Shown here: in pieces, positions 18,081 through 27,719 of the stretch
How the letters are laid out: every line of letters begins with the position of its first letter
Position numbering within the stretch: position 1 is the first letter of the stretch
Notes under the pieces: model-generated
Seen by the model: the letters and a program-made list of their open reading frames with translations, nothing else
What the model was told of the DNA's origin: nothing
Databases searched by the model: none
Position numbers and translations under genes: made by a program
Source: Armatimonadota bacterium
GTDB lineage: Bacteria > Armatimonadota > DTGP01 > JAKQQT01
NCBI GenBank assembly: GCA_029564025.1
Contig: JAKQQT010000497.1
Location: 1-38,858, forward strand
Reading direction: 5' to 3'
Length of the DNA stretch: 38,858 nt

Positions 18081-19529
18081 CTATCTGCCGCGAGGTTTGC
18101 TCAGCTTGAAGCCCTGCCGCTGGAGTGTCGGATCGGCGTTGGGATTGTAGGTTGTGTTGTCTGTGTAGATGATGTCGCCGCTCGAGTTCTGCCACCGCCG
18201 GGTCCACTCGTTCGAGCCCGTTTCGACCTTCCTCGTGAAAGGATTGACGTACTCCTCCTGCCCCGTCAGGTTCAGGTACATCTGCTTGTTGATCTCGGCG
18301 TTGACCGTTTGCTTGTTTTTCACAATCTCGGCATCCATCCGCCGAAGTTCGGCCTCGGTGATCTCAACCTGCTTGCGCCGCTTCGCCGACTCCCGAAGTT
18401 CGTTGTTCAGCCAGGTCATATTCCACTGCACCGATCCCTGAATAACGCCGAGCACAGGCAACCACGACTGGAACTCCGCGGCAGGCGCCCGATAGACGGA
18501 GGTGCCCATCCCCTGCCAAAGCCCTCCACCCAGCGCTCCCATATCCTCGATGGCGGTCACCAGTCGGGCCTTGTACGGTTTGCCGTTTTCCTCGAATGAG
18601 ACGGTAACCATTAATGCATCGAATGTGAAACTGCTACGAAAAGGTTCTGACAGCGTCTTGATCGGCGCGGCGTGCAATTGCGCCAGTTTCGGCAACGGTT
18701 TGCGTTCCAGCACCTTCACATTGCGAGCGTTCGGGAAGACCCTTGGCAGAACGGCCTGAACGAGGTAACCCTCCGCGCCGAGTTTCGGCAGGACGATGAC
18801 GTTGTTGAACACGGTACCAATCTGCGTGTAAGCCGCATACGGTTTGCCGCTGAGATCGGCATACAGAAGGTCCGGCAACCAACGCATCTGAAGAGTACCC
18901 GCGGCATCGCGCTTCAGCGTGATGTCCGCCTTCGCATCGGTGGCGTTGTGCGCGCCAACGGCGTCCGGGGAGTATCGCACAATACCACCTTCGACTTTCC
19001 AATCCTTCGGCACGAGCGCGGTGAACGCCTTCTCGCGGGGCTCGGTGAACCGGCGAAAGACAACCGTGGCCGGCCGCTTGCCGGTCGAAGCCGCCGGTTT
19101 CGCTGTCGTTGCTGATGGTTTCTTCGTTGGAGTCGCAACCTTTGGAGCGGGCTTTGTGGCATCCTGGCGCACAAGTCGCAGGCCTTCGCCCGAATCGTCG
19201 GTCAGTTCCAGTTGATTGCCGTTCAAAAAGCGGAAGTTCAAATAGATAACTTCGCTGTCGTTGTCCGGCCGAACGGTAATCCTGGCAGAATCGGCGGAAA
19301 ATGCGCCTTTCACGGTTTCCTCGCCCGATCCCGTATTCATAATCCGTGTGAAGCGGCCCGCGGAGGTGAAGATGATCTTGATGGTGGCTGACTGGTTCTT
19401 GAACAGCCACGTACCCGCGAACTTCGAGGCCGGCACGGGCGCGGCGTGTGCGAGCACGGAAAAGGCCAACATCGAGACGCTTACGAGAACCGGACCGTAA
19501 TGCACTTTCGCTTTCAGGATGAATCTCAT
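18081..19529 (-). CDS. Secreted hypothetical protein, N-terminal lipocalin-like strand domain and C-terminal GQEEYVNP...YNPNADP motif
   Basis: Signal peptide MRFILKAKVHYGPVLVSVSMLAFSVLAHA; FAGTWLFKNQSATIKIIFTSAGRFTRIMN; Pro/Lys/Thr/Ala-rich linker; C-term LTGQEEYVNPFTRKVETGSNEWTRRWQNSSGDIIYTDNTTYNPNADPTLQRQGFK. Confidence 0.7.
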   Translation of the reverse strand: MRFILKAKVHYGPVLVSVSMLAFSVLAHAAPVPASKFAGTWLFKNQSATIKIIFTSAGRFTRIMNTGSGEETVKGAFSADSARITVRPDNDSEVIYLNFRFLNGNQLELTDDSGEGLRLVRQDATKPAPKVATPTKKPSATTAKPAASTGKRPATVVFRRFTEPREKAFTALVPKDWKVEGGIVRYSPDAVGAHNATDAKADITLKRDAAGTLQMRWLPDLLYADLSGKPYAAYTQIGTVFNNVIVLPKLGAEGYLVQAVLPRVFPNARNVKVLERKPLPKLAQLHAAPIKTLSEPFRSSFTFDALMVTVSFEENGKPYKARLVTAIEDMGALGGGLWQGMGTSVYRAPAAEFQSWLPVLGVIQGSVQWNMTWLNNELRESAKRRKQVEITEAELRRMDAEIVKNKQTVNAEINKQMYLNLTGQEEYVNPFTRKVETGSNEWTRRWQNSSGDIIYTDNTTYNPNADPTLQRQGFKLSKPRGR

Positions 19530-19774
19530 GCGTTTACTCCCCAAAAACTACCGACCGGAAAAATGACGGAGGCTTGCTCATTGCTGTGGCCGCCCGGCGA
19601 CATTCACGACAATGGTACGCTCCATATGCCTGATATTTCAACGTCCGCCGCAATTCCCGTTGAACGGTTCCGTCGTCGGCACGCCAAAATAAAGGCGTGT
19701 TCTCCCAGCCAACCGGGAACGCGCCGGTCGTCCACGGTGTAATAATCCCGGATGAAATAAGAAAGGACATCATC

Positions 19775-20089
19775 TTGGATTACACGTACATTGAGAAACT
19801 CGCCGCCGGCGTTCAGATACCGGACAAAGGCATCATCAGCACGACCGTTTCATCGGACGACAAGTTCAAGGTGATGTTGTTCGGATTCGACACCGGTCAG
19901 GAACTCTCCGAGCACACGGCGTCCGTGCCGGCCCTGATCCAGATAGTCAGCGGCAACGCGGACATCACCCTGGGCGAGGACCATCATCCCGGTCCGGCCG
20001 GCAGTTGGGCGCATATGCCCGCGAACCTGCCGCACAGCATCCTTGCCAAGGAGCCCACTGTGATGCTGTTGATCATGGCCGTCAAGTAG
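19775..20089 (+). CDS. Small cupin-domain protein (TTG start)
   Basis: SD AAAGGA followed by TTG at 19775; LFGFDTGQELSEHTASVPALIQIVSGNADITLGEDHHPGPAGSWAHMPANLPHSILAKEPTVMLLIMA. Confidence 0.82.
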   Translation: MDYTYIEKLAAGVQIPDKGIISTTVSSDDKFKVMLFGFDTGQELSEHTASVPALIQIVSGNADITLGEDHHPGPAGSWAHMPANLPHSILAKEPTVMLLIMAVK

Positions 20090-20113
20090 ATACAGCCGGA
20101 ATCCCTCCAAAGA

Positions 20114-20145
20114 CGCCCCGCCGGGAAGTGAATCCCGGCGGGGCG
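20114..20145 (+). terminator. Rho-independent terminator of cupin gene
   Basis: CGCCCCGCCGGGA-agtgaa-TCCCGGCGGGGCG followed by TTTCCTTTT. Confidence 0.88.
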
Positions 20146-20197
20146 TTTCCTTTTCGGTAAGCATACTGCCTTCGGAATATAAATATTTGGTCAGAGA

Positions 20198-20226
20198 TTG
20201 AAATCCTCTTGAATATGCCGTACATT
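20198..20226 (+). promoter_or_regulatory. Sigma70-like promoter
   Basis: TTGAAA (20198-20203), 17-bp spacer, TACATT (20221-20226). Confidence 0.5.
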
Positions 20227-20232
20227 TGACTT

Positions 20233-20436
20233 GTTCGTCGCGAGCCCTACCGCGCCGTGCGGCATCGTTGCTTACGCGAACCTCTGTCCCGGATTCGGGC
20301 GGCGGGAAGTCACGGCGAGAGGACGGCAACCGTTGGCACACGCCAGTCGCTGGTCGTGGGTCGGTTTCTACCGTGTCCCCCCCTTCTGTTCCGAATCCCC
20401 AACACCGGAAAGACACCCGAAGGAGAGGTCAGCGTT
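20233..20436 (+). promoter_or_regulatory. Structured ~200-nt 5' leader (candidate cis-regulatory RNA)
   Basis: Nested complementary segments ACGG/CCGT, AACCG/CGGTT, CACG/CGTG, CCAG/CTGG between 20323 and 20374, plus CCCGgattCGGG and CCTCT/AGAGG upstream. Confidence 0.35.
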
Positions 20437-23400
20437 ATGAAGCCTGTCTGTTTCACCGTTCTCTTTCGCGTCGGGATCCTCGCGCTATTGACACAGTCCG
20501 TTGCGGCGCAGACGCCCGCATCGGTTACGCTCTCCGACGTCTACTCGCTTGTAGCCTCCACAACTACCGACAACAAGACCGGCATGAACGGATTCGATCA
20601 GCACCGGTCCATCGCCATGAACGCCAATCTGGGAAGCCCCTGGGCCGGAACGATGTACATTTCGCGCCGGGCTCAACCCACTCCGTCGGCCACGGCAATC
20701 GTGTTCTACTGGAAACCGACGGCCACCAACCCTTCGGCCGCGCCCGGATCAGGAACGTTGAAGCCGGTCGGACCGGACCTGACGCACCCGGACGGCATTT
20801 TCGACAACGCCGTCATCAAGACCGCCGGATTTGATCCCGCCGCCGGCAACTCGTTCTGGGGGATCGGGGTGGGTGAGGACGACTACGTCTACCTCACCGG
20901 CCTGACGGCCGGTAAAGTCGTGCGGTGCCATCCGGACGGCACGAACCCCGTTCTCGTCGTGGCCAGCGGATTTCCCCGGGTCCGAACCATCTACGTTACC
21001 GGCAAGGGAATTGACACGCGCATCTGGGGCATCAAGGACAATGTCTACCCGCCGGCCACAACGACAGTGGAACGCTGGAAGCCGACCGCCGTGGACGGTT
21101 TCGGAGGACCTGTCAGCTTCATTCAGGAGATTCTGTTCGCACCTGCTGAAGCGGTGAACCAGATGCACCAGTTGGTTGTCGACTCGGCACAGACCGCCGT
21201 TTTCTTCGGGCAGTACTTGAGCGGACAGCCGTATACACAGGTACCGCCGATGAAACGGAGCCTGACGGGCGTCGAGGACACCCTGTTCACCAGTGGCGCA
21301 CTCAGTTCCGGCATCATTCGAGCCTCCGCCACCGGGATAGACAGCGAGGACCGCGTGGTCTACTTCGGCATGTCGCAACCCAATCTGGATTGGGGCATCG
21401 CCGCAGTCGATCCCGTCACAGGGGCAAACCTCACGACAAACACGTCATCCTCCGGCGGATTCTATTTCCTGTCGCCGTCCGGAGTGGTATCTTCCAGTCT
21501 CGATTACGACAACTTCGTCTATATGTCCCGCTACTCCGACCGCCACTTCTTCTACGCTTACAACAGGGCTTACGTCTCTCCTCTGAATGACGGATCAACG
21601 GTCATCGGGGTGTTTGGCACGGACGTGCCGGCTCCGGCGCCAAAAGGCGTGACGGTTTCAAATTCCGCAGTTGCCGGAACTCTTGTCATCAAGTGGACAC
21701 TGAAAGATCCGGAATCGATCGGCGTCGATATCTACCGGTCCGGGATTTCAGGCACACTCGGCACAAAGATCAATGCAAGCCCGCTGACCGGCGGTTCATA
21801 TGACGACACGGGGCTTACAGAAGGGGCGACGTTCTACTACACCGTCCGCACCGTGTGCCGCGATCCGTTCACGAACACCAACTACACAAGCGTAAACACC
21901 GATCAGCATTGGGGCATTGTCCGCGTGCCGGGTGTGCCTGATCCACCGGCCAACCCGTCCGCCGCGGACAAGGGAGACGGTTCCGGGGTCCTGATTGCGT
22001 GGACCAACCCGCCAGCCGACGTGGACAGTATACGTGTTTACCGCTCGGAAGCCGGGGGAATCCTGGGAAGTCTCGTGAAATCAGTCTCCCCGGTCACTCC
22101 CGGAGCGAACGGCTCTTGGCTGGACGACACGGTCGCGATGGGTTCAGCATACTGGTACACCGTCCGGGCGGCCAACGGCGCCGGCCAGGAGTCGCTGAAC
22201 ACCAACCAGGTAAGCGTTACGGCTACCGACACGGTGGCTCCAGCGTTCTCCGGTGTTACCGCTACCAAAGACCTTGGATATCCCGGCCTCCGGTTGACCT
22301 GGACAAGCGCCGTCGACAACACCTATCCGATCACGTACAACATCTACGTCGCGCCCGCCGGGGGAAGTTTCGACTTCTTGCACCCCACCGCATCGACCAC
22401 GACAACAGCGGGCGTGTATGACCTGGGCAACATGACGCTCCGCCAGACGTACTACATCGTCATCCGTGCTTGTGACGGCGCAGGCAACGAAGAGAAGAAT
22501 ACCGTGACGGTTTTCGGAACACCCACCCGCGTCATCGTGGACTCGGACCAGAACGGCGGCATCAACGTGGACAAGGTGGACCCGCAACCGGACCCGGCGT
22601 ATCCCGCCCTGATACCGGCGCCCATCAACATTCCAAAGTCGCAGGCGCCGGACCTGGTGCCGACGGGATACCTCGGCAAGATTTTCTATTACCAGACCAA
22701 TGACAATCCCGGCAAGGTGAAATACACCATGCCCATTCCACAGGCAGGCACGTATGAGATTGCCACCACCTGGTCGCCGTGGAGTGCCATCTACTCGCTG
22801 AACTACTGGTACCACATCACCTATCCGGACGGCTCTACCGAGGATGTGCAACTGGACCAGTGGGGAGGCGGCGGCAACGTATGGCGCCTGCTCTCCACCA
22901 GACAATTGACGCCCGGAACGTTGACCATCGTCGGCGATGCGTCCCAGATCACCACCGGCGAATCGCAGTATTGGAACGTCTCCGGAGCGGTGAGAGCCTA
23001 CCTCCCGCCGCCGAGTCCGGTTTCCATCTATCGAGCAACCGCGCCCCCGACCATCACGTCGTTCGTCCCGTCGGAGTGGGCGAACGTGCCGCCACTCAGT
23101 CTAAACCTGACTCCGCAGATTGTTACCGGCGCGGTGAACTGGACAGGACCGGCGGACTACAGCAGTCAGGTGTACGCGATGTGGGACGACACGAACCTGT
23201 ACCTGGCGGTAAAGGCCTCGGATGATGTCGTTTCCCTGTCGGACGGGACCGACTACCTCATCTGGTTGCGAGACGCGCTGGATCTGTTCATCGGTCTCAC
23301 TAACCCGCAGGAACCTCGAACGCTGTACGATGCCGCCGATTTCGAGGTTGTTCTTTCGGCCACTGAAATCGGTGGAACGCTCGGCGGATACTGGTACTGC

Positions 23401-23865
23401 TCGCAGAATCCGACTCTTACGGGAGCCACGAGTAACGTGACTCTGCAACGGACAACCGGCGGCTACACGCTGATCGCCAGAATTCCGTGGGCCGATCTGG
23501 CGCCGGGTATGACCCCGACCGCCGGTCAGGTGATCGGATTCAACCTGCACGGAATCGACAATGACCAACCGGCCGCGGCTCAGGACACCGTTTTCAGCCT
23601 GTCGGAGAAGTCGGGAAGTTCGATCAACCCGGCCAACTGGTTGCAGGCGGTTATGTTGGGAACACCGCCGCCTGTCCTTGGCGACCTGAACAGCGATTCC
23701 CTGGTAACAGGGGCTGATGCCGTGATTGCGCTCAGGATAGCCGGCGGTCTCGAAGCCCTGGGAGCTCGATTGAACCAGGCCGACGTCGCTGGAGGGGACA
23801 GCGTGGTCAACATTCTGGACGCGGCCCGCATCCTCAGAAAGGTGAACGGGCTCGATACCTTCTAG
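20437..23865 (+). CDS. Large secreted protein: propeller-like N-terminus, two to three Fn3 repeats, CBM9-like domain, C-terminal dockerin type I-like module
   Basis: SD AGGAGAGG then ATG 20437; signal peptide; [33 protein letters not shown] and similar Fn3 repeats; [27 protein letters not shown] (CBM9-like); [59 protein letters not shown]. Confidence 0.8.
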   Translation: MKPVCFTVLFRVGILALLTQSVAAQTPASVTLSDVYSLVASTTTDNKTGMNGFDQHRSIAMNANLGSPWAGTMYISRRAQPTPSATAIVFYWKPTATNPSAAPGSGTLKPVGPDLTHPDGIFDNAVIKTAGFDPAAGNSFWGIGVGEDDYVYLTGLTAGKVVRCHPDGTNPVLVVASGFPRVRTIYVTGKGIDTRIWGIKDNVYPPATTTVERWKPTAVDGFGGPVSFIQEILFAPAEAVNQMHQLVVDSAQTAVFFGQYLSGQPYTQVPPMKRSLTGVEDTLFTSGALSSGIIRASATGIDSEDRVVYFGMSQPNLDWGIAAVDPVTGANLTTNTSSSGGFYFLSPSGVVSSSLDYDNFVYMSRYSDRHFFYAYNRAYVSPLNDGSTVIGVFGTDVPAPAPKGVTVSNSAVAGTLVIKWTLKDPESIGVDIYRSGISGTLGTKINASPLTGGSYDDTGLTEGATFYYTVRTVCRDPFTNTNYTSVNTDQHWGIVRVPGVPDPPANPSAADKGDGSGVLIAWTNPPADVDSIRVYRSEAGGILGSLVKSVSPVTPGANGSWLDDTVAMGSAYWYTVRAANGAGQESLNTNQVSVTATDTVAPAFSGVTATKDLGYPGLRLTWTSAVDNTYPITYNIYVAPAGGSFDFLHPTASTTTTAGVYDLGNMTLRQTYYIVIRACDGAGNEEKNTVTVFGTPTRVIVDSDQNGGINVDKVDPQPDPAYPALIPAPINIPKSQAPDLVPTGYLGKIFYYQTNDNPGKVKYTMPIPQAGTYEIATTWSPWSAIYSLNYWYHITYPDGSTEDVQLDQWGGGGNVWRLLSTRQLTPGTLTIVGDASQITTGESQYWNVSGAVRAYLPPPSPVSIYRATAPPTITSFVPSEWANVPPLSLNLTPQIVTGAVNWTGPADYSSQVYAMWDDTNLYLAVKASDDVVSLSDGTDYLIWLRDALDLFIGLTNPQEPRTLYDAADFEVVLSATEIGGTLGGYWYCSQNPTLTGATSNVTLQRTTGGYTLIARIPWADLAPGMTPTAGQVIGFNLHGIDNDQPAAAQDTVFSLSEKSGSSINPANWLQAVMLGTPPPVLGDLNSDSLVTGADAVIALRIAGGLEALGARLNQADVAGGDSVVNILDAARILRKVNGLDTF

Positions 23866-23886
23866 CGGTATACACAACACCTTGCG

Positions 23887-23918
23887 AAGGCCGGGAGCGT
23901 ATGATGTGTCCCGGCCTT
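23887..23918 (+). terminator. Hairpin downstream of dockerin protein gene
   Basis: AAGGCCGGGA-gcgtatgatgtg-TCCCGGCCTT, 10-bp stem, no strong T-tract. Confidence 0.5.
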
Positions 23919-23933
23919 CCAGGGGGCGGGAAA

Positions 23934-24722
23934 ATGAAAGTAAAGAAAGGACGAGGAGGATTCACACTGATCGAACTGCTGGTGGTTATCGCCATCATCG
24001 CGATACTGGCGGCTATCCTGTTCCCGGTCTTCGCCAGGGCGCGCGAACGAGCCAAGGCATCGGCCTGCCTCTCCAACATGAAGCAGTTGGGCACGGCCGC
24101 GCGGTTGTACGTTGATGACTATGACGGAATGCTGGTACCCTACAGCATCGCCATACGGACACCTGCCGGCACGGTAAGCAGTCGCTTCACCAAACTGCTT
24201 GAACCTTACACCAAGAACCTGGAGATATTCACTTGCCCGTCGGATCACCTGGACAGGACGCAGTTGACCAAACTGGCCCCCTACCCGACGACCTATGGAG
24301 TCAACTGGTATATCTGCCGTGAAACGGGCGATTACTGGGGCACCCCCGGACGCTCCGAAAAGAGGGTGAAAGAACCATCAGCGACGATATGGGCCGCCGA
24401 CACAGCCGCTATCACCACGCCCTCGGCCGGCCTTGCCGCCGAACTGTGGAAGGAGGACATGAGATACGCCCGAACGCTGGACATCTACTACTTCTACCTT
24501 CCCAACAACGCGGAGACCGGCGCCCAGACCACGGAAGGTTTCTTCATTCCGGCTTCGTGGTCGGGCTTGATTGTCCGCCCGTTTCCCCGCCACAACGGAA
24601 GGACGAACTGCATGTTCTTCGACGGGCACGCCGCATCGGTTCCAGCGAGCCAGTTCGACCCTAAAGTCACCAAATGGAATACCCCGGAATGCTTTTGGGA
24701 CAATCCGACCAAGGCGCCGTGA
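23934..24722 (+). CDS. Prepilin-type N-terminal cleavage/methylation domain protein (H-X-DG C-terminal type)
   Basis: [60 protein letters not shown]-term [18 protein letters not shown]. Confidence 0.93.
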   Translation: MKVKKGRGGFTLIELLVVIAIIAILAAILFPVFARARERAKASACLSNMKQLGTAARLYVDDYDGMLVPYSIAIRTPAGTVSSRFTKLLEPYTKNLEIFTCPSDHLDRTQLTKLAPYPTTYGVNWYICRETGDYWGTPGRSEKRVKEPSATIWAADTAAITTPSAGLAAELWKEDMRYARTLDIYYFYLPNNAETGAQTTEGFFIPASWSGLIVRPFPRHNGRTNCMFFDGHAASVPASQFDPKVTKWNTPECFWDNPTKAP

Positions 24723-24856
24723 CAATAGCCCGATGAAATCCGTACGGCCCGTTCTCCTGCGTGGGGACGGGCCTGTCTTCGCCTTGCCGATCCGCGCGCC
24801 TCACCCATACAGTTAGCCTGTGCAATGGCGCACACTACCACACAGGAGACGCAGAC

Positions 24857-26851
24857 TTGAGAGAAGTTGTAGTCACAAGCGATTTGACGCTGGACGGTAC
24901 GGAAATGCGGGACACGAGGCTGGTTGTTGTGGCGTCCCACGTCACCATTGACGGCAAGGGCGCGACGCTGATCGGTCCCGGAACACCCGGAAATCCCGAG
25001 TCGCTGGAAACGGCGGGCGTCGGGATTACAGCGCGAGGATGCCATAACGTCACGTTGAAAAACATCAAGGCAAGGGGATTCGCCACCGGACTGGTCCTCA
25101 CCGACTGCCGTGGGTGGCTGGTCGAAGACTGCGACTTTTCCAACAACTACCACAACCCCCAGCACGGTTGGGGCGAACTGCCGGCGCGCGGAGGAATCGT
25201 GCTCGTAAACGTCAGCGAGTCAGTGTTCCGTAACAACCGCGCAAACAACGTTTGGGACGCGTTGAACATGACTGACTGCGAGGACAACGAGTTCTCGGAC
25301 AACGACTTTTCGCACTGTTCCAACGTGTGCGCCAAACTGTGGACCTCTTCGCGCAACCGGTTCGTGCGCAACAACCTGTCGTACGGGCTCAGGATTGACC
25401 GCTCCATCGGTGAGGTGCACGCGAGGGACTCGACAGGCGTCCTGATTGAGAGCGCTTCGAACGACAACTACTGGTATCAGAACGATATCACCTACGGCGG
25501 AGACGGCGTCTTCATCCGGGTGCTGAACGGCTGGCTCTCGACCGGCAACGTGTTCATCGAAAACGACACATCCTACGCAAACAACAACTGCGTGGAGTGC
25601 TGGAGCCCCGGTAACGTGTTCATCCGAAACAAGGCAAACCACGGATCCTACGGATTCTGGATGGGCGGAAGCGACCGCTCGGTGATCATCGGCAACGAAT
25701 GCGCTTTCAACGGGATGCCGGACGAGCATCAGAACGCCCCGGTCTCAAAGGAAATGGGCTTTGCCGGCATTATCTTCGCCGGGGGCACGGGAACCCACAC
25801 CATCGTCGAGGGCAACTGGTGCCACCACAACGGCGCGGGAATCGTGATACAGGGCGACGTCGCCAGCAGAGGTGCAAGATGGAATATCCACCACTGGATC
25901 ATCCAGAACAACAGGCTTGAAGACAACCGGCGGGCGATGTGGCTGGAACTCGCGGATTGGGTGTTCATCGGCCCGAACGAGTGCCGAGGGAACGCGGAGG
26001 AGGACTACATCCACGAGGTCACGCGACTGGTTCGCGAAGTGCCGTCGGATGACATAACCGTTGCGCCGGTTGCGCGGTTGGAAGGTCCGACCAATGCTTC
26101 GGTGGGACATCCGGTTGTGTTCGACGCTTCGTCCAGTTATGATCCACAGGAAAAGCCTCTGACTTTCCAATGGGACATTGACGGAAAGACGTTCGAGCAG
26201 TCCGCTGTCACTCTTGCATTCAGCGAACCAGGATTCCATCGGGTTGGGCTGACCGTCAGCAACGGTACCTTTGCCGGGCTGGCGAGCCTGGACGTACTGG
26301 CGGTCGATGATTCCGCCGGCGAAACCGGCACCGAGTTCGAGGCAGGAAAGTGGTCCGCGGAAGCGAACGGAGTTCCGTCTGACATCGTCCGTTTCTCGAA
26401 CTGCACCGACGCATTGGTCGGCAAATACTCACTTCACTTTGCGCCGGAGACGTATGCAGGCGGGGAAATTGCGGTCACCTATCCGAAGACGCGCGACGCC
26501 GCCTGGGACCTTTCGGGCAAAACGAAACTCGTGTTCTGGATGAAACTGATTAATCCCAATATCCCCATCGAGAACGCGGTGAACGGGCACGTCACCATCG
26601 ACCTGCGCGGAGACGACGGAGACATCCGGTTTGTGGCGAAGAACTACAACGCGTTCTTCCACGGCTCCTACAACGAAGCCCGTTCCAACTGGCGCTTCGT
26701 GGAGGTTCCGATCCGCGGCGAAAGCGCCGACTGGGTGTGCGAAACGATCGGCGAACCGAGCCCGGGAAGAATCCACGCCATTCGCCTGTCCGTCACATCC
26801 GCGGGCGACAAGCCGTTCCGGGTGTGGCTGGACGGGTTGAGGTTCGAATAA
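24857..26851 (+). CDS. Right-handed parallel beta-helix (NosD/pectate-lyase-like) protein with PKD domain and C-terminal carbohydrate-binding-like domain
   Basis: SD AGGAG then TTG 24857; repeated N-x-F/V-x-x-N rungs (NVTLKNIKARGFATGLVLTDCRGWLVEDCDFSNN etc.); PKD VARLEGPTNASVGHPVVFDASSSYDPQEKPLTFQWDIDGKTFEQSAVTLAFSEPGFHRVGLTVSNG. Confidence 0.82.
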   Translation: MREVVVTSDLTLDGTEMRDTRLVVVASHVTIDGKGATLIGPGTPGNPESLETAGVGITARGCHNVTLKNIKARGFATGLVLTDCRGWLVEDCDFSNNYHNPQHGWGELPARGGIVLVNVSESVFRNNRANNVWDALNMTDCEDNEFSDNDFSHCSNVCAKLWTSSRNRFVRNNLSYGLRIDRSIGEVHARDSTGVLIESASNDNYWYQNDITYGGDGVFIRVLNGWLSTGNVFIENDTSYANNNCVECWSPGNVFIRNKANHGSYGFWMGGSDRSVIIGNECAFNGMPDEHQNAPVSKEMGFAGIIFAGGTGTHTIVEGNWCHHNGAGIVIQGDVASRGARWNIHHWIIQNNRLEDNRRAMWLELADWVFIGPNECRGNAEEDYIHEVTRLVREVPSDDITVAPVARLEGPTNASVGHPVVFDASSSYDPQEKPLTFQWDIDGKTFEQSAVTLAFSEPGFHRVGLTVSNGTFAGLASLDVLAVDDSAGETGTEFEAGKWSAEANGVPSDIVRFSNCTDALVGKYSLHFAPETYAGGEIAVTYPKTRDAAWDLSGKTKLVFWMKLINPNIPIENAVNGHVTIDLRGDDGDIRFVAKNYNAFFHGSYNEARSNWRFVEVPIRGESADWVCETIGEPSPGRIHAIRLSVTSAGDKPFRVWLDGLRFE

Positions 26852-26869
26852 TACCGTCAGGAGAAACCT

Positions 26870-27655
26870 ATGGATACATTGCGTGATCATCTGTGGCTGT
26901 GGTGCCACGCGGCCGGAAGCCACAACCTGGAGTGGGACTTGCCGGCTCCGTCCAGCATCACACCGGCCCAGGCGGCCGAATATATGGGCATTCCGAACGC
27001 CATCATGGTCGTTTACGGCGGAAAACCCGAGCCTCCGTTTGACGGTCCCGCCGCCGAAATGGCGTCGCTGAAGCGCATCGTGTGGTCCATCGTGGGCGAT
27101 TCTTCGTCCACACGGAACGACGAGCAGACCGACCTGGAGGAAGTCGTGCGCCTGGCCGGCAGGTTCCCCAACATAGCAGGCGCGATGATGGACGATCTGT
27201 TCCACGACCCGGACGACAAGGGCTCGATCAGCCGCTTCAGCCCGGAAGATATTGCCGGCTTTCAACAGAGGCTGAGGTCGCAGGCCAGCCCGCTGGAATT
27301 GTGGACCGTTGCCTACCAGCATGACCTGCAACGTCCGGTGCGTCCGTACTTCGACCACGTCGACGCGGTGACCTACTGGACGTGGCACGCGCGCGACATT
27401 CCCAACATCGTGGAAAAGTACCCGCTACTGGAGGAGATTATCCCGGACCGCAAACGTCTGCTGGGCTGTTATATGTGGGATTACGGCACTCACGCTCCGA
27501 TGCCGGTCGACATGATGCGCTTCCAGTGCGAAACGGGCCTGAAATGGCTGGAGGAAGGCCGGATACAGGGAATGATCTTCCTTGCCAGTTGCGTGTGCGA
27601 CCTGGACCTGGAAGCCGTCCAATGGACCAGAGAGTGGATCGCGGCCAACGGGTAA
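26870..27655 (+). CDS. Hypothetical TIM-barrel/glycosidase-like protein, no signal peptide
   Basis: SD AGGAG, ATG 26870, 19 bp after upstream stop; VYGGKPEPPFDGPAAEM..., GAMMDDLFHD, VDAVTYWTWHARDIPN, LLGCYMWDYGTHAPMPVDMM barrel-like strand/acidic motifs. Confidence 0.6.
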   Translation: MDTLRDHLWLWCHAAGSHNLEWDLPAPSSITPAQAAEYMGIPNAIMVVYGGKPEPPFDGPAAEMASLKRIVWSIVGDSSSTRNDEQTDLEEVVRLAGRFPNIAGAMMDDLFHDPDDKGSISRFSPEDIAGFQQRLRSQASPLELWTVAYQHDLQRPVRPYFDHVDAVTYWTWHARDIPNIVEKYPLLEEIIPDRKRLLGCYMWDYGTHAPMPVDMMRFQCETGLKWLEEGRIQGMIFLASCVCDLDLEAVQWTREWIAANG

Positions 27656-27663
27656 TCAACATC

Positions 27664-27711
27664 GGTGGTCTCGGACACAAGGGTAACGAACTCCGTGCGT
27701 CCGAGACCACC
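27664..27711. terminator. Long-loop hairpin between convergent genes
   Basis: GGTGGTCTCGGAC ... 22 nt ... GTCCGAGACCACC, perfect 13-bp arms, no T-tract. Confidence 0.55.
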
Positions 27712-27719
27712 ATCGACAT

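Noticed and set aside
19683-19706. CACGCC-aaaataaa-GGCGTG short inverted repeat upstream of the cupin gene
   Set aside because: Only 6-bp arms; too short to claim as operator or terminator without conservation.
20280-20380. SAM-I or cobalamin riboswitch suggested by GGCAACC and GGGAAG words
   Set aside because: Remaining conserved core elements of those classes are absent; kept only as an unclassified structured leader.
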